NCBI GenBank assembly: GCA_018881555.1
Contig: JACAXG010000060.1
Coordinates: forward strand, 2,232,001 to 2,296,000
Length of the DNA stretch: 64,000 bases
Reading direction: 5' to 3'
Source of the DNA: Amblyornis subalaris
Lineage: Eukaryota; Chordata; Aves; Passeriformes; Ptilonorhynchidae
Shown: positions 12,526-24,876 of the stretch, in pieces
Layout: each line of letters opens with the position of its first letter
How positions within the stretch are numbered: position 1 is the first letter of the stretch
Made by a program: the position numbers and the translations under genes
Notes under the pieces: generated by a model
What the model saw: only the letters and a program-made list of their open reading frames with translations
Told to the model about the DNA's origin: nothing
The model's database searches: none

Positions 12526-12751
12526 AGCAGGCACTGGAACAGGTTGCCCAGAGAGGTTGTGGATGCTCCATCCCTGTAAGTGTTTAAGGACAGGCTGAAT
12601 GGAGCTCTGAGAAACCTGGTCTAGCGGAAGGGGTCCCTGCCTATGGCAGGGCTGTTGGAACTAGATGATCTTTAAGGTCACTTCCGAGCCAAACCATTCT
12701 ATGATTCTATGATTCTATGATTCTATGATTCTATGATTCTNTGATTCTATG
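12526..12751 (+). mobile_element. CR1 LINE 3' end
   Basis: This is a 5'-truncated CR1 retrotransposon keeping only the 3' untranslated end. Hallmarks are GGCACTGGAACAGGTTGCCC, GAGGTTGTGGATGCTCCATC, GAGCTCTGAGAAACCTGGTC, CCTATGGCAGGGCTGTTGGA and GATGATCTTTAAGGTCACTT, in that order and with classical spacing. It ends in the CR1 octamer repeat. It is well preserved and looks younger than the copy at 3.2 kb. No target-site duplication is expected or seen. Confidence 0.95.
12696..12751 (+). repeat. CR1 octamer tail, 7 x ATTCTATG
   Basis: Seven consecutive copies of ATTCTATG, one of them with an N, form the 3' terminal repeat of the CR1. Most CR1 tails have two to four copies, so this one has expanded. 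Confidence 0.95.
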
Positions 12752-13256
12752 ATATTCTTAACCCCATGCTGTGTCTCTTACCAGCAGCAAAGGGATTATT
12801 GAAGAGATTATCAAGGCTGACTACAAGACTGAGCTATATAGCTGCCATTGAAATCAGTGACAGTTGCGTGCCTAAACCTGCCAGCTGGCTTTGGGAATGC
12901 CAGCTTCCCTCTGTCTGTTTACTGGAGAACACTGCTGTAAGAAGTTACAAAGTAGCAGAGGATGCCTTGGTATTTATTTGCCGCAGAAGCAAAAGAGAAT
13001 TAGGTGCTCTTTTTTTGCCAGATTCCCCAGCTGTTGTAAACTGCCTGCTCTTTGCCAAAGTCAGTAGAGCCATACCAATTTGCTTCAGCTCAGGGTTTGA
13101 CTCTATCACGCTGTATCAGAGTATGTGTCACTTCCCTTTGCAGGCAGGTGAAACGGCAGTGAATATGGAAAAAGATCTTGCAGTTAGGGGAATTTAATAA
13201 ATAAAAGCATATTAACAAAAGTCAATGCAGAGCTGTGCCTCTGTCAGCATTTGTTC

Positions 13257-13279
13257 TGTGTGTGTGTGTGTCTGTGTGT
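13257..13279. repeat. (TG)n microsatellite
   Basis: Seven TG units, one TC interruption, then three further TG-type units. Confidence 0.9.
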
Positions 13280-13309
13280 CCGTCCCACCCCATTCCTCCT
13301 TTGTTCACT

Positions 13310-13580
13310 GTGATTGCATCTGCATCACTATGGTAACTAATGAATGATTATTTAATTTACCAATCTCTGGATGCAGCAGTTTAGTGTTTAAAATATTCCA
13401 ACACTGTCTATCATACACATATGCACAACCATATACAATCTGTCACACAGGAAATATTATAGGTGCTTGATATTCATATTTTAAGCTAAATCTGTTTACC
13501 TGTCTCTCCAAATGGGACATGAGAGCTTTATGTACTGTGACGATGGCCACAAGCTAAACAGTATGTGCGGATAATCATAG
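13310..13580. promoter_or_regulatory. Candidate conserved regulatory segment
   Basis: Repeat-free AT-rich sequence with homeodomain-like cores (AACTAATGAATGATTATTTAA near 13335, ATAATCATAG near 13572) and GATGGCC and CACATATG motifs. Only its composition suggests an enhancer. Conservation is untested. Confidence 0.12.
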
Positions 13581-15370
13581 CTTCATTATTTCATGTTTTC
13601 TGTCTGTATGTGTCAGCTGTCAGCCAGCACACCTGAAATGAAGGCAGCACCATTTACATCCCGCAGGATTTCTGTCCAGCTCCCAGGTCTTAAGACTTAT
13701 CAAGTGTTCACAGAAGTTTTCAGAAGAAAAATGGTATTTCATGTTTGTGAGAGTCAATCTAAAACTGTTATTTTGGAATAATGAAACTGGAAGGACAACT
13801 GTCATTAGCTTTTCAAGGGGATGGTGTGCCTTCAGCCATCTGAAGTCTTCAAGAAAAGAATAATTGCTGGAGGAATGCTAGGGCAGCTGCATGCTCTTCC
13901 TTGGGGCTGATGTAGGTGGGCACTGACTGGGAAAGGTAGATTAGTATACTTTCATCATGTTTTCTCTCAGGTCTCTACCTGTTTCAGCACTTTGATAAGC
14001 TGGAGATTTTCAGGAGATCCCCAGACACCCAGGTACATTTTTGCTTGAAGGGGACTTGGTTGTATTCTATCCTAAAGAACTGTACAGCTGACTTTTAAAT
14101 CTGCGAAGGGAATACATCCTCAGTAGAATATATTCCTGCTGCAGGTGAAGCAGATAGTTTTAATAAAGTTACTGGTTTCTTTTCTTTTCTTTCTTGGAGT
14201 GCTTGAGGAAATGGGGCTGAAAGAGTGTAGGGAGAAGAGTGACAGTATATATCCAGGCATGCTATGCTCTTACGTCTGCTGAGTGGTTGCACGAGAAGTG
14301 TCATTTCCCTCATGGAGCTGATGGGACCTGAGAACTGACCACAGGCACCTTGCTCAGGGCCTGGGGAGAGAGGTTTGCTTGGGCTTGAGGAGGAGGAGGA
14401 GATTTCAGATACTCTGAGAAGAGTTGAGAGAAGTTTAATGCTACACAGTCCTCCAGATCTGCTCTATTGGGAAACCACAGCAAACTGTACTGCACAGATA
14501 CCTGGTTGCCCATGAGCTGGGGAAAGTAGCCTTCTTCTTTTACCCATCTTTTGAGTCATCCTGGGATGCTCACAGGTAAAAATTCCAGGCTGCAGGCAGT
14601 TGTTCCCACATCACTTAGCTAGATGTGCACATATGCAGACTGTATTTGTAATGGCACAACTCAGAAACAGCTGGTTTGGATACATGAAGCTTGACTCTTC
14701 TGGGTACATGCCACTTTGCCCAAACCCTGGCCCTAAAAGCAGCTTGTGACATGGTGGCTGTGCTTCATTGCANTTTCATGTCTGAAACAGCAGGACCAAG
14801 GGCTCCTAAATCATGTCCTATTGTTGATATAGAAGTGTGCAGTGATCCAGACAGGCAGTTTTATTGCAGGTTACATGAAACAATAACTGGTGGTATGATG
14901 GCCCCCGGTTAACCTCTGGTAAGGTAAAAGCAGGGGCACTAGACTAGAATGAACTGTTACATCCCAAGGGTGATTTAAGGCTAAAATGGGACCTAGATCC
15001 ACCCAAACTGCAAAACTCTATGCTCCCTCTGCAACAAATGTTTCATTTCATTGCCTATATGCAAAGCAGGCTCCTTTAAAAAACTGTCTTCTTCCTGAAT
15101 CCTGATCCTTGCTGATCATGAAGCAGAAGAGCCCTAGTCAAAAGACTGACTAAGTACAAACTCTGCAATTCTCAGCTCCTGCAGCTCTCTCCCTCAACAT
15201 CCGTGTTAAAGGTGTATCTCTGTTCCCAAACTCCAAGGAGCTTCATTTAATCTGGGCTTCCTTTAGAAGCCCATACAGTTCAGGACATGTCCATTATGTG
15301 CTGCACTGCTGCTTGCTTGGAAACTATTGACTGTTCCAAAAGACAATTACAGCCATCTCACAGGGATGAG

Positions 15371-15398
15371 TCATCTCTGACAGCTGTGTGAGAGATGA
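15371..15398. repeat. Perfect 8-bp inverted repeat
   Basis: TCATCTCT at 15371-15378 pairs with AGAGATGA at 15391-15398 around a 12-nt loop. A TGAGTCA AP-1-like site overlaps its left arm. Confidence 0.6.
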
Positions 15399-15502
15399 TT
15401 TTCTAGTTGTACACAACTTTGAGGTTTAAAAAAAACCATGCCCTTTTCTGTTCTGTAAAGGGCTGAAACCAAGTTCCTTCTATTTTTATGGAAAAAAATG
15501 CA

Positions 15503-15523
15503 GAAAGAAAGAAAGAAAGAAAG
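15503..15523 (+). repeat. (GAAA)n microsatellite
   Basis: About five consecutive GAAA units. Confidence 0.9.
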
Positions 15524-18500
15524 ATCCTCACTTAGCACATTCAACAGTTCATTAATCAACTCACATAAGGTGAAAAAGATTCAACATTGCCAGCCTCCCA
15601 CACTCCAGAAAAGTTCTCTGACCGCAGATACATTATGGATCTCCTTCACAGTCTTAATTTTTTTGTTGTTTTTTATGCTAAATGGAATGGTGCCAACCTG
15701 TGAAAGTAAGAGGCTGACATTGGTAGGTAGTTAATAGCTTGGTGATTTATAGTATCTGCCTAGTGCACAGGGGTCTTAAGTTCAGGTCTGTGAGAGCCCA
15801 GGACTTTAGGCTTTTGTTGATTCTAAGCCTCTCTTGGGTTTTGCTCATAAATCACTCCCCAGAGATGAAAAATCTTTTCTGACAAAAGTTCTGGCAACGC
15901 CGCTATGTTTGCCTGCAAAATGCACACTTGTTTCAGCGACTTGCCACTTTCTGATGAAAAAACATTGCATTGAAAAACTTTATGAACTATCTCTAAGTGT
16001 TTGGCAGCATTGGATCTTTTAAAGTGTTCAGGAAAATTAAATTAATTTTACTGTATTTTGGACTGCGAAGTCTGTTGGTAGATTTCCAAACACCCTTTTT
16101 TTTCAGGATGGTCCATTTTGTATGTCTTGCTAGTATTTGATATGCGTTTTTGGTATCAGCTTTTCAGAGGACTTCGGAACACAAGACCCTGGTGCACTGT
16201 GTAGTAAAAAGAAACAGAATTTCTAAATGAGAAATTTACACTTCCTTGTGGATGAAAAATGAGAGGAAATAGCTATTTTCTCCCATTTTTAGTAGAGCAA
16301 ATTAAGAGAAATCTAAGAGTACTTGATGCTACAGAAACATCTGGGGTGGCTGATTACAAAGGGTAATTTTGGTGGCTTTGCTGGGATTCATGTGGGCAGA
16401 TTAAAAATTGCATCAACTGTAAAAGCAGAGAGGCTGTTCTAGTGTCTGTGGTGACCTCTGGCATAGCACAGACCAGGGATTCTTCAGCTGACCTGGTTGG
16501 GAAAGGAGAAAATGGATACCGTCTGAAAAAGTGTAGCTCTTCTTGCTCCTAAGCAAGATGCCTCACTTCTTTTCTACCCCAAGGGCTCTCCTCTGTCTTC
16601 AGCAGAGGTCTGCTCGGAGGCCTCCTGTCTGGGATTTCCCAGCTCTTAAACAAATGAGAAAGGTTGATGAATCTTTAACAAATCCTTCCCTTCAACTCAT
16701 GTCAGACTGAGGACTTAAATAACACTGGCAGCCCCATCCCAAGTGCTTTTGCCCAAGACAAGTCCTATCTCAGCTGCTGAGAAGTGGCATTTTTCATTTT
16801 GCCCGGGAGACTCACTTAACCTGTTCTTGGCTGCTGGCTGCAGATCATTGTCAGGATTTGTGTTCCTGATTTNGACACAGAGCTGACGGAGGGCTGTAAG
16901 ATGATGCTTGAGCCTTACTTTTATGAATAAGTCTAGCAAGAGAAAAATGTAAAGAGAATTTAATCTGCCTGTCTGCTTGTGGATACTGTACCAATGGGGA
17001 GAAAATCAGTTTGGGTGGAACAGTGAGGATGTAGGCAGGCTGAATCAAGGAGCAAGAAAGATTGGGCTCAGCAGTAATGCTGCAAGCTCTGACATGAAGG
17101 GTATTTTGAAAGGACTGCCTTCATGCAGTCAATTCAAGGGGATAGCATTTTCTTCTCCCCATGCTGAGGCTGTCTCTGGGCTGAACAGTAGCAAGGTGGT
17201 GCAGAGATGGCATGGTGCCTCAATCCCGCATCTGGGAGACGTGCACTTGGCTTGTGTCAGCCAGGTGTTTTAGCATGGATGCTGTGTGCGCTGTACTCCC
17301 TGTGCTTTTGCTGGCTCTGCAGCCAGCTCAGGCATCTCTGTTGTATACCTCTGTGCATAATGGAGGCACTTCCTTGGGGGTGGAGGAAAATCCTTGGGGA
17401 CTGTAGCTTGCCTGCGTATGTACATGGGTATATGACTGTTTTATGTGTAAATAAACTATTTTGTGCCTTGAGATCACACCTGAAGTGTCATTTCTGTGCT
17501 GTTCGTTTCTTCTTGGGTTTGAGAAAGAGTGAGCTTGCTAGCTTACATATTTTTATCTTTACTTAAATATCCTTAAAATAAATCTTTTACTTAACTATCT
17601 TTACTCAAAACTCCAGTGGTCATGACTAGAGTCAGCATTTTTAGTTAGTTTTCTACTTAGGAAGTNCTGATAAAACATGAACAAGGGCATAAGGGTCCTT
17701 TTCCCTTCTGAGTACCAGGTAGCAGATCTAGGCTTTGTTTGTGAGCTTCTGAAATAGCCAGGGACACAAGAGAAATGAATACACTTTAATGTTGTTCCTC
17801 TTAAGTGTCACCTTGGGGTGACTTCTTAGTTATAAAACTGCTTGGGGTTCTCTCAAGCTCGGATTGCTCCAAGGCAACACTTTTGATNAGGCATGACAGT
17901 GGAGTACATCCACCGAGGCATAATGTTATATGTGTCCTGCACAATAAATAGCAGTTGGATACAGGGACAGTCCCCAGCAAATCACTGTGGCTCTCACACA
18001 GCACTGTCCCATGGGCACCCCACAGCAGTCAGGATGTGCAAATGGCCTCCCCCCAGTGCCAGCTGCCAAATTGGGCTGCAAGTTTCAAAGGCAAAAAGAG
18101 CAGTGTCCTGCAATGCTGGTTATGTTTTGTCTGTCTGTTGGACTTTCATTTATTTCTTAACACTTGAGCAGGAAACACCTTTGCTTGGCTTTTCCCTGCC
18201 CGTTGCTGGCTGTCTAGTATTACCTGTTGTGAATATTTTCAGTACTCTTTCCTTCTTCTTGCCTAGTATAGTAACAGGGGAGGAGGAACAGGCTTAGGCT
18301 GGTAGCAGTCTCTCTGTGCCTTCCACTTCTCTGCAGAATGGGGAAATTATGCTTCCTTCTTTTGCCATTTTTTGCCACATCATGTTGAATTCCTGCTCTA
18401 TGCTGAGAGAAAACAGACTCATAATTTTCCCTTTTGCCACTGCTGGGTTGTAATACTAAAGTGTAAAAGTCTGGATCTGTTTCCAAGCTGATGGGAAAAG

Positions 18501-18575
18501 GAATGTACTGTCCAACAAGGGTGGTGTATACTGAGCACAAATAAGGGTTGATATACAGTTTAAACAGTATATTTA

Positions 18576-18808
18576 AACATGAGTTTCTGTCTGAACATCA
18601 GGAAACATTTTTTACTGTGAGAATGACTGAGCACTTGCACAGATTGCCCAGGGAAGTAGTGGACTCTGCATTCTTGAAGATATTCAAAAGCCATCTGGAC
18701 ATGGTTCTGGGCAATCAGCTCTAGGTGGCCTTGCCTGAGCAGGGGGGTTGAACTAGGTGACCTCCAGAGGTCCCTTCCACCCTCAACCTTTCAATGATCC
18801 TGTGGTTA
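18576..18808 (+). mobile_element. CR1 LINE 3' fragment
   Basis: This is a 5'-truncated CR1. Hallmarks in order are GAGCACTTGCACAGATTGCC, CAGGGAAGTAGTGGACTCTG, AGCCATCTGGACATGGTTCT, GGGCAATCAGCTCTAGGTGG, CTGAGCAGGGGGGTTGAACT and AGGTGACCTCCAGAGGTCCC. The tail is decayed (CAATGATCCTGTGG) with no octamer array left. The internal consensus differs from both other copies in the window, so it comes from a different CR1 subfamily and is probably old. Confidence 0.92.
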
Positions 18809-19124
18809 TGGACTTTAGGTTGTTATAGCCATAATTCTTTCAGGTCAGAAAGGAGAAAAGGTTTGTGAGTAGAGGAGTTTATTTTTTAATAGACCGATAA
18901 TGTTGTTAGAAAAAAAATGGCCAGAACTATGGACACACACTTTCATCACATCCTGTGCACCTAAAATCTTGGGTATTTTTATAAATATGGTAGATGTTTC
19001 AATAAAAGATACTGACTTTATCCACATAATTTTTTTTGGCTTAATATAAACACATATATACAATACAGATCCTGATAGCACCCAGAATTAGGGAGAAAGG
19101 TGAATCCCTTTATAACTTAGGAAT

Positions 19125-19382
19125 GTGAGCCGTGTGCACCCAGACCAGAGTGACCTCTCCCTGATACCAATAGCTGTTTTTTCCAAAGGAAGACCCTCGA
19201 CATTCAGATGTGGAAATGGAAAGCCCTCAGGAAATAAATTTAAAAGGGACACTATTGCCAACCCGAGTCAGTTTATCAGACAGTTGCTCCGGGTTGATAT
19301 AGTCCATTATGGTGAGATAAAAATGGTCTGAAGGAGTAGGGAAATTTTTAGCACAATTATTGGACTAGGCTTTTTGAATCAG
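19125..19382 (+). other. Candidate exon with consensus donor, unidentified
   Basis: A 68-codon frame (19125-19331, starting MSRVHPDQSDL, ending IVHYGEIKMV) has a balanced, protein-like composition. It is followed 51 bases later by a full consensus splice donor, CAG|GTAAGT, at 19382/19383. The frame stops before the donor, so if the unit is transcribed it would be a non-coding exon or a 3'-UTR exon. I recognise no family, and no clear acceptor was located. Confidence 0.12.
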
Positions 19383-19969
19383 GTAAGTAGATTCTTATGA
19401 CATACGTGTGACCAGAAAGATATTCCAGTGAACAGTATGAATTACAAACATGAAGAACTTGCAAGTTCTAAGTGAGTGAGAGGCTCAGTCATGAACTCTA
19501 CAAAATGCATAGCAAAGCAGGGGCTACATTGTACTTTCCAGATCAGTGCTGCTGGAAATTTCCTCATCTAGTCAGTCACTTTAGTCTCCTCTTCCTCGGC
19601 CTTGCTGTTTAGTCCCATACCTACCCGGTGAGTTTCTGACACATTTCCACAATGTTTAAATAGCACCTCCTCTCAAGTATGACCAGTTTGCCAGAAAGTG
19701 ATGCCTCTCTCCAGGGAAAGCTGTGACTTGGTGCTAAAAGAGATTGACTTGAGTGAAATGTACACAGACAAGAAGAGGTGTGGAAGACAGCAAAAGAAAA
19801 AAGGTAAATAGGCCATTTTGTGGCTTGCAGATTGACTTATTTAATGACATTTTCATTAACAGTTTTTGCTGCTAAATGCCATGGGTTTCTGTCTTTAGAG
19901 CTGTCTACAAGAAGAATGAGCGACTCCACTGGGAAGTGATTTACATAAAACATGCTTCTTTTGTTACAG

Positions 19970-20031
19970 ACGGGAGCTGTAACTCTGTGCTGGGCCGGAG
20001 AGGGAAGAAGAAAGATAAGTGCAGTCTGTAA
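19970..20031 (+). other. Candidate short terminal exon, unidentified
   Basis: A good acceptor (CTTCTTTTGTTACAG) is followed by a frame of about 20 codons. It reads as a basic, cysteine-containing tail, GRRGKKKDKCSL, then TAA. The upstream exon would have to end in phase 1. The unit is short enough to be chance. No homologue comes to mind. Confidence 0.12.
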
Positions 20032-20975
20032 ATGAAGGGCAGCTTCTTATGTTGAGTCGTGAGCACCCATGAAAAATCACCACCGTGGCCCGAAATGTCT
20101 CTCAGCTGAGTCACCACATCGAGGTGAATGTTTTTACNCAGGTGTGATACAGGCTGCTGTGGTGGAAAGGTCAGGATGAGCTGATGCAGATTAACACTGC
20201 AGAGGAGCTGTAGGCAGGAGTAAAATCAGCTTTCCCTGAAGAGCCTTTTCTGCACATTTTGTATCACTTTTGTGCAAAGTCTCTGATCACAACACTCTGC
20301 ATTTCTCCAGCTCTAAGTGTCAGAGAAATAGGTTCATATTTTGTGGCCTGTCAAGTTTTCAGACAGACACCAATGTGAAAACATGACAAATAGGAAAGGG
20401 AAAATGAAATACCACTTTTTTTTTNCAACTTCATAAAAATTTATTTATTTAATTTCTTCCTGAGTAGGCCTGAGACTTTACATTATGGCTTTTTCCCTAA
20501 GTTGGATACAAGGCNGTCTGGACCATTTGTTGCTAAGTCATCCCCTGTGTGTTTTTTTCTTATGGATGAAATAGCTTATGTTGACTCATAGATAGAGATA
20601 TACAGCTTCTTAGCTTCTTCCTCCAAACTTGCAATAAATTACTAGAAAACGTATTGCTGAGACTGTGCTCTCAAAGTGGATTCCAGTCAAAGCAGATAAC
20701 AAGTGAGATCTCAGTTAAGTTGAGCTTCCTAAGAGTTACTCACTCTTGCATACTTCCCTAGAGTGCAACCTCCAAAATGGCTTAGGTCCCTTATCTAAGC
20801 CACCTATTTTAAGATAAAATTTGTTGTCTGAGGGTTCTTATCTTTCTCTGTTGACTATGGGGAAAGCTTAGTGACTTAGATCTGAAGAATTTCAAAGATC
20901 ATTTTGATAGCTTGAGACATGTTTTTTTGAGAGATGAAAGAATAATTTGGAAATGGAAATATAGCTGTTGTAAGT

Positions 20976-21043
20976 CTAGTTTAATTTATATTTTAATTTA
21001 TATATAGAAATAAACTATATACAAATAAAATATATACACTTAG
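20976..21043. repeat. AT-rich low-complexity tract
   Basis: Almost pure A/T with repeated TTTATAT, AATTTATA and ATATATA elements. It is partly self-complementary. Confidence 0.7.
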
Positions 21044-24000
21044 CATGCTTTCAAGGGAAATAAAGATAATTTTTGCCCACAAAGAGACCTTGAAAAGGCA
21101 AAAATTATTATCTCTTGCCTGTGGTGGACATTTATGCCATTGAAATGAGGTTGTAGATACAGCCAAACACTTTGATTTCTGAAAAAAATAACATCTCAGA
21201 CCACTGGAAAGTTACTTACATGAAAATAAGGCATCATTTTTATATAATTAAGTAAACACTTCCTGTTTCTCACATCTCCATGGAAATAGACTTGTTGTTC
21301 AGGTCATTAGAAATAAACATTTTGCTGGTACTTCCAACAGGAGGACTAGCCTGATGAAACTGTTAAGAATCAGAGAAGAAATCAAAGACTTCNGAAGGTA
21401 AAAACTTTTACTTCATGAACCCTTGTTAAGTTGATAGTTGGAAATTAAGGACTGTTGATAAAAAGTCACACTGGCACATGTATTCATCTCACATAAATTG
21501 TNAATAAAAATTCAGTTCATGCTTTTTAATGGTAGATTTTATTTGGGAGTAGTTAGGAGGTCAGTTGTGTGTTCCCAGTCATGATGTCTTATGTGAAACT
21601 TCATGCAGACCAGAATGATTTATCCACATAAGTTTATTTGCTGCGTTCAGGCTTGTACTGAACCCAAACTATTCTTCAAGCAGAACAAATTGTAAGAGTT
21701 GCAATTCAAATTGTATCATATTTTGCCTTCCTTTCCTTTACCTAATTTTTATGTCAACTAAAAATGTTGGAATCTAAAAAGTAAAGTATCCCTGATTTTC
21801 GTGGGGGATTGTGCAGATCAGTGTTTCTGGGAAGTTGACTGAAAAGTAATGTAAGCTTTTGATTCTTTAAATAGCCTCAGTGAAATGTTAACAGTTCTTC
21901 TGGATCGTATCTGTAAAAAAGTGGGAAGATTAGAGGTGAGGTTTGGCTTGAGAAAATCATATTGTTGTCTTTTAAATTAGTTCTGCTGTGGGCANGGTGC
22001 CTGTCATTTTCTTAATCTGTTAAACCTTTCTTTGTAAATTAATATTTTGGACAATAATGAACATAAATAATTTACATCTACAGCTTTCATGTTGTATGCT
22101 CGTTGAGCTGGATTTGCAAAGGCATCAAGCCAGGATGTAATTCCTGGCTTTATTAGGTTATNAAATAGAATCTAGCCAGAAGATATAATGTCCTTAAGCT
22201 GTAACATCAGCAGCAACAGACAGACCTTAATGTTGCTGGACCTAATGGAATTAAATTTCATGTATGCTTAATGAATGCAAATGCCACTTAATTTTTACAG
22301 CTTGAGTTGTAATACATTGCGTGGGACANGTCTGCTCCTGAAAAAATTCTTCAAATGTGTGATTCTTACACCCAGTGTCCAATTTCACCACTGTAAAATG
22401 TATCCTCTTAGGGAAGAGAGACTGGAGAAACATGCCAGCAGTATTACTGCATAATTTAAAGCAGCCACCAAAGAGCGATGTTAAAATATGCACTAGGCAA
22501 TTACAGTTGTTGTATATGTTTTTATTCTCCTTTGCCGCTTTTCAACAAGGAGTAGTAAAAAGATTTAGAGCAAGTGGCAACCATAGCAACAAGGAATTTT
22601 TGGTTCAACCTGGTGCTGTATAACTTCTGGCAGAGAAACACATTTCTGAAAACTCTGGCAAGTGTTGATTCTTCCAAAGGACATGTGCAGCACTTCAGTT
22701 CTGATTCTCAGGCACCAGTCCCATAGANATACTCCAGAGCCAGTTCTGGTGCAAGCACAAGCAGAAGCAATTACAGTCAGGTTACACCAGAGCTGGTCGT
22801 GATGCTNGTTCAGTGATCCGTTGGGTTAGTTATCAATAGAGATAAGTCCCATTCTGCTCCCTGTGAAAGAGAAGAGAAATAGATGTGATGTGGAAGAAGG
22901 TTCTTAGGGCTTACCAGTCCCCTGTTCCATCCAGCTGTGGCTGTGAGAAGTCCCAAGCAGAGCTTTGCTCCTGTGACCTGATCACACCAACTACCCTGCT
23001 CTGAGGGATACAAAGACCCACTCAATCACAGCTCCTCAGGAGTGGTAACTCCCAGAGTCACTGTGTCCTTAGACTTTTGTGTTTTCTTGCAGACAGCCAG
23101 GTGAGCAATGACCTTGAAAACAAGTAAGCGAAGACTCAAGGGGAGTGTGGGTGGGATGCAGAACTCAATCATGTATGCAGAGAGCCCAGAAATGTATTCA
23201 GTTGATGAGGGTCTGGAAGGTTTTAAAATACAGTCCAATGATTAGTCACTGCGCCTTTTACAAAATAAAGTGGGTGTCATAACATTGAAGGTTATGGCAG
23301 ACTTAGTAGTCCTAAAGAAGTCTAGCTACTGAGTACAAACTAAGCTATGCAAGGTCAAAAGGGTCTGTGACTCTCACTTCTGAGAAAGTGTTGACCTTCA
23401 CAGCTATACATCAAAATTAAACATCCATCACTTCTCGTGACAAAGAGTAAATTTGCACAGTTAATTCTGAAATGAAAACAGCAGCAAGATGACACTACAG
23501 TGAATGGTATATGAAATCTGAAAGATGAAATTGATGTTATTTCAGAGAAGGTGTTAGAAACAACTATAATTAAATGTCATTTTTTTTCTAATTCTTTTGG
23601 AGGAGATCCTTCTACTTTACTGTATAAGATGGAACTGTTCTACACACTGACTTAGAGTAGGCTGAGGGCTTTTTCCTCTGGTTTGATGGGCCAGACACAT
23701 CCTCCAGTAGATGTTCTGAGGTATGTTAGCCTCTTTTATTACCAGTCTTGTTTTCCTTAACCTTTCCTCATGGTCACCTTAGGAAGACGCTTTGCATGCC
23801 CCATGTCTGCAGATCCCGGGCCGAAAGCCACTACGTGATGAGGCGCCCCTTGAAAGCCCCTTAGCCAGGCATTAATTTCTGCCATTGAATAAGTTTTATG
23901 AGTAATCTTCCCATTACTTTCTTCCAGACATGGGGAGTTGTGGATAGATCCCAGAGACAATGCACATAAAGTACGCGTCTGACCATTTTACCTAACGCTC

Positions 24001-24844
24001 CTTTGAAGGTTAGTTATCACAAAAAGCTGTGATAGCACATAGATCTCCTCCACCTCATTACACCTTAATTTGGGACCCTGAGATTATAAAATTGTTTCGA
24101 AATTATCTGGCAGCTGTGTCTGACTTTGCATCCCAGAGTGGGAAACCTGTTGCCCTCTGGCAAGACTTATGAAGTTACCTATGATCAAGGCAGTACATTT
24201 TTAAATACCTTATCTCTGTATGTGCAATTGCTTTATCAAGTTGCAACAGTAGGAATTAAAAGAAAAGCATTGCCACTTAAGAATATAGATGTTTAGAAAG
24301 GAGTGAATTGAGGCAGAAATCTAGGATCTGCTACTTTCATTTTTTTCAATAACATCATTTCTTTGACAGCCTGGGATAAAAAAGTGGAAGGTGGGTAGTA
24401 TTATTTGAACAAAGCTCCCAGCAACTATTGCATATGGATAGCTTTTGTATTGTGCAGATTCTTTTCCTCCACATACATGTTTTGTTTCTTGCATTGGAAC
24501 ACTTAAAACATATCCAGCAGAGCTATAAATCTGCATAAATATTTGATAACTGTAATTGTGCAGCCTGCACCACACTTCTACCCTTGGGCATGTAGTGCAA
24601 GTAAATGTGCATAGCACCTGTACATAAAATGTTGAGGTGATCAGGGCATGTGTGAAACTGCCTGAAGTGTCAATTTAAAGCAAAAGCTCTATTTGTGCTG
24701 TTTCAAAATCAGAGGAAAAATATGGTCTTATTTTATAATTAAAGAGAATTGCTTTTAAATGATTTTACATTATTTGTTAAATTAACATGAAAATCATCAA
24801 CTTCTCATTGTCGCTTCAATTATAAGCATGTGTCCTCCAAGGAA

Positions 24845-24876
24845 TCTTTCACATGTGAGAGAGAACATGTGAAAGA
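24845..24876. repeat. Perfect 12-bp hairpin
   Basis: TCTTTCACATGT at 24845-24856 and ACATGTGAAAGA at 24865-24876 are perfect reverse complements around an 8-nt GAGAGAGA loop. The stem is too short for a typical miRNA precursor. No role is assigned. Confidence 0.85.

Larger units (their letters stand above)
12752..18575. other. Non-coding unique sequence
   Basis: No gene is recognised. The 143-codon frame at 12766-13197 begins just after the CR1 and has no recognisable domain. TG and GAAA microsatellites are listed separately. The segment at about 13310-13580 is AT-rich, repeat-free and rich in ATTA-type motifs. A small perfect hairpin lies at 15371-15398. Confidence 0.55.

Noticed and set aside
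12766..13197. 143-codon + strand frame after the CR1
   Set aside because: The translation resembles no family, and its start lies right at the CR1 boundary without a promoter. Treated as chance.
23757..23960. 67-codon - strand frame with plausible composition
   Set aside because: No consensus donor and acceptor pair in the right phase and no recognisable family. Too weak to list.
24845..24876. miRNA precursor
   Set aside because: The 12-bp stem is too short, with no extended imperfect pairing on either side.
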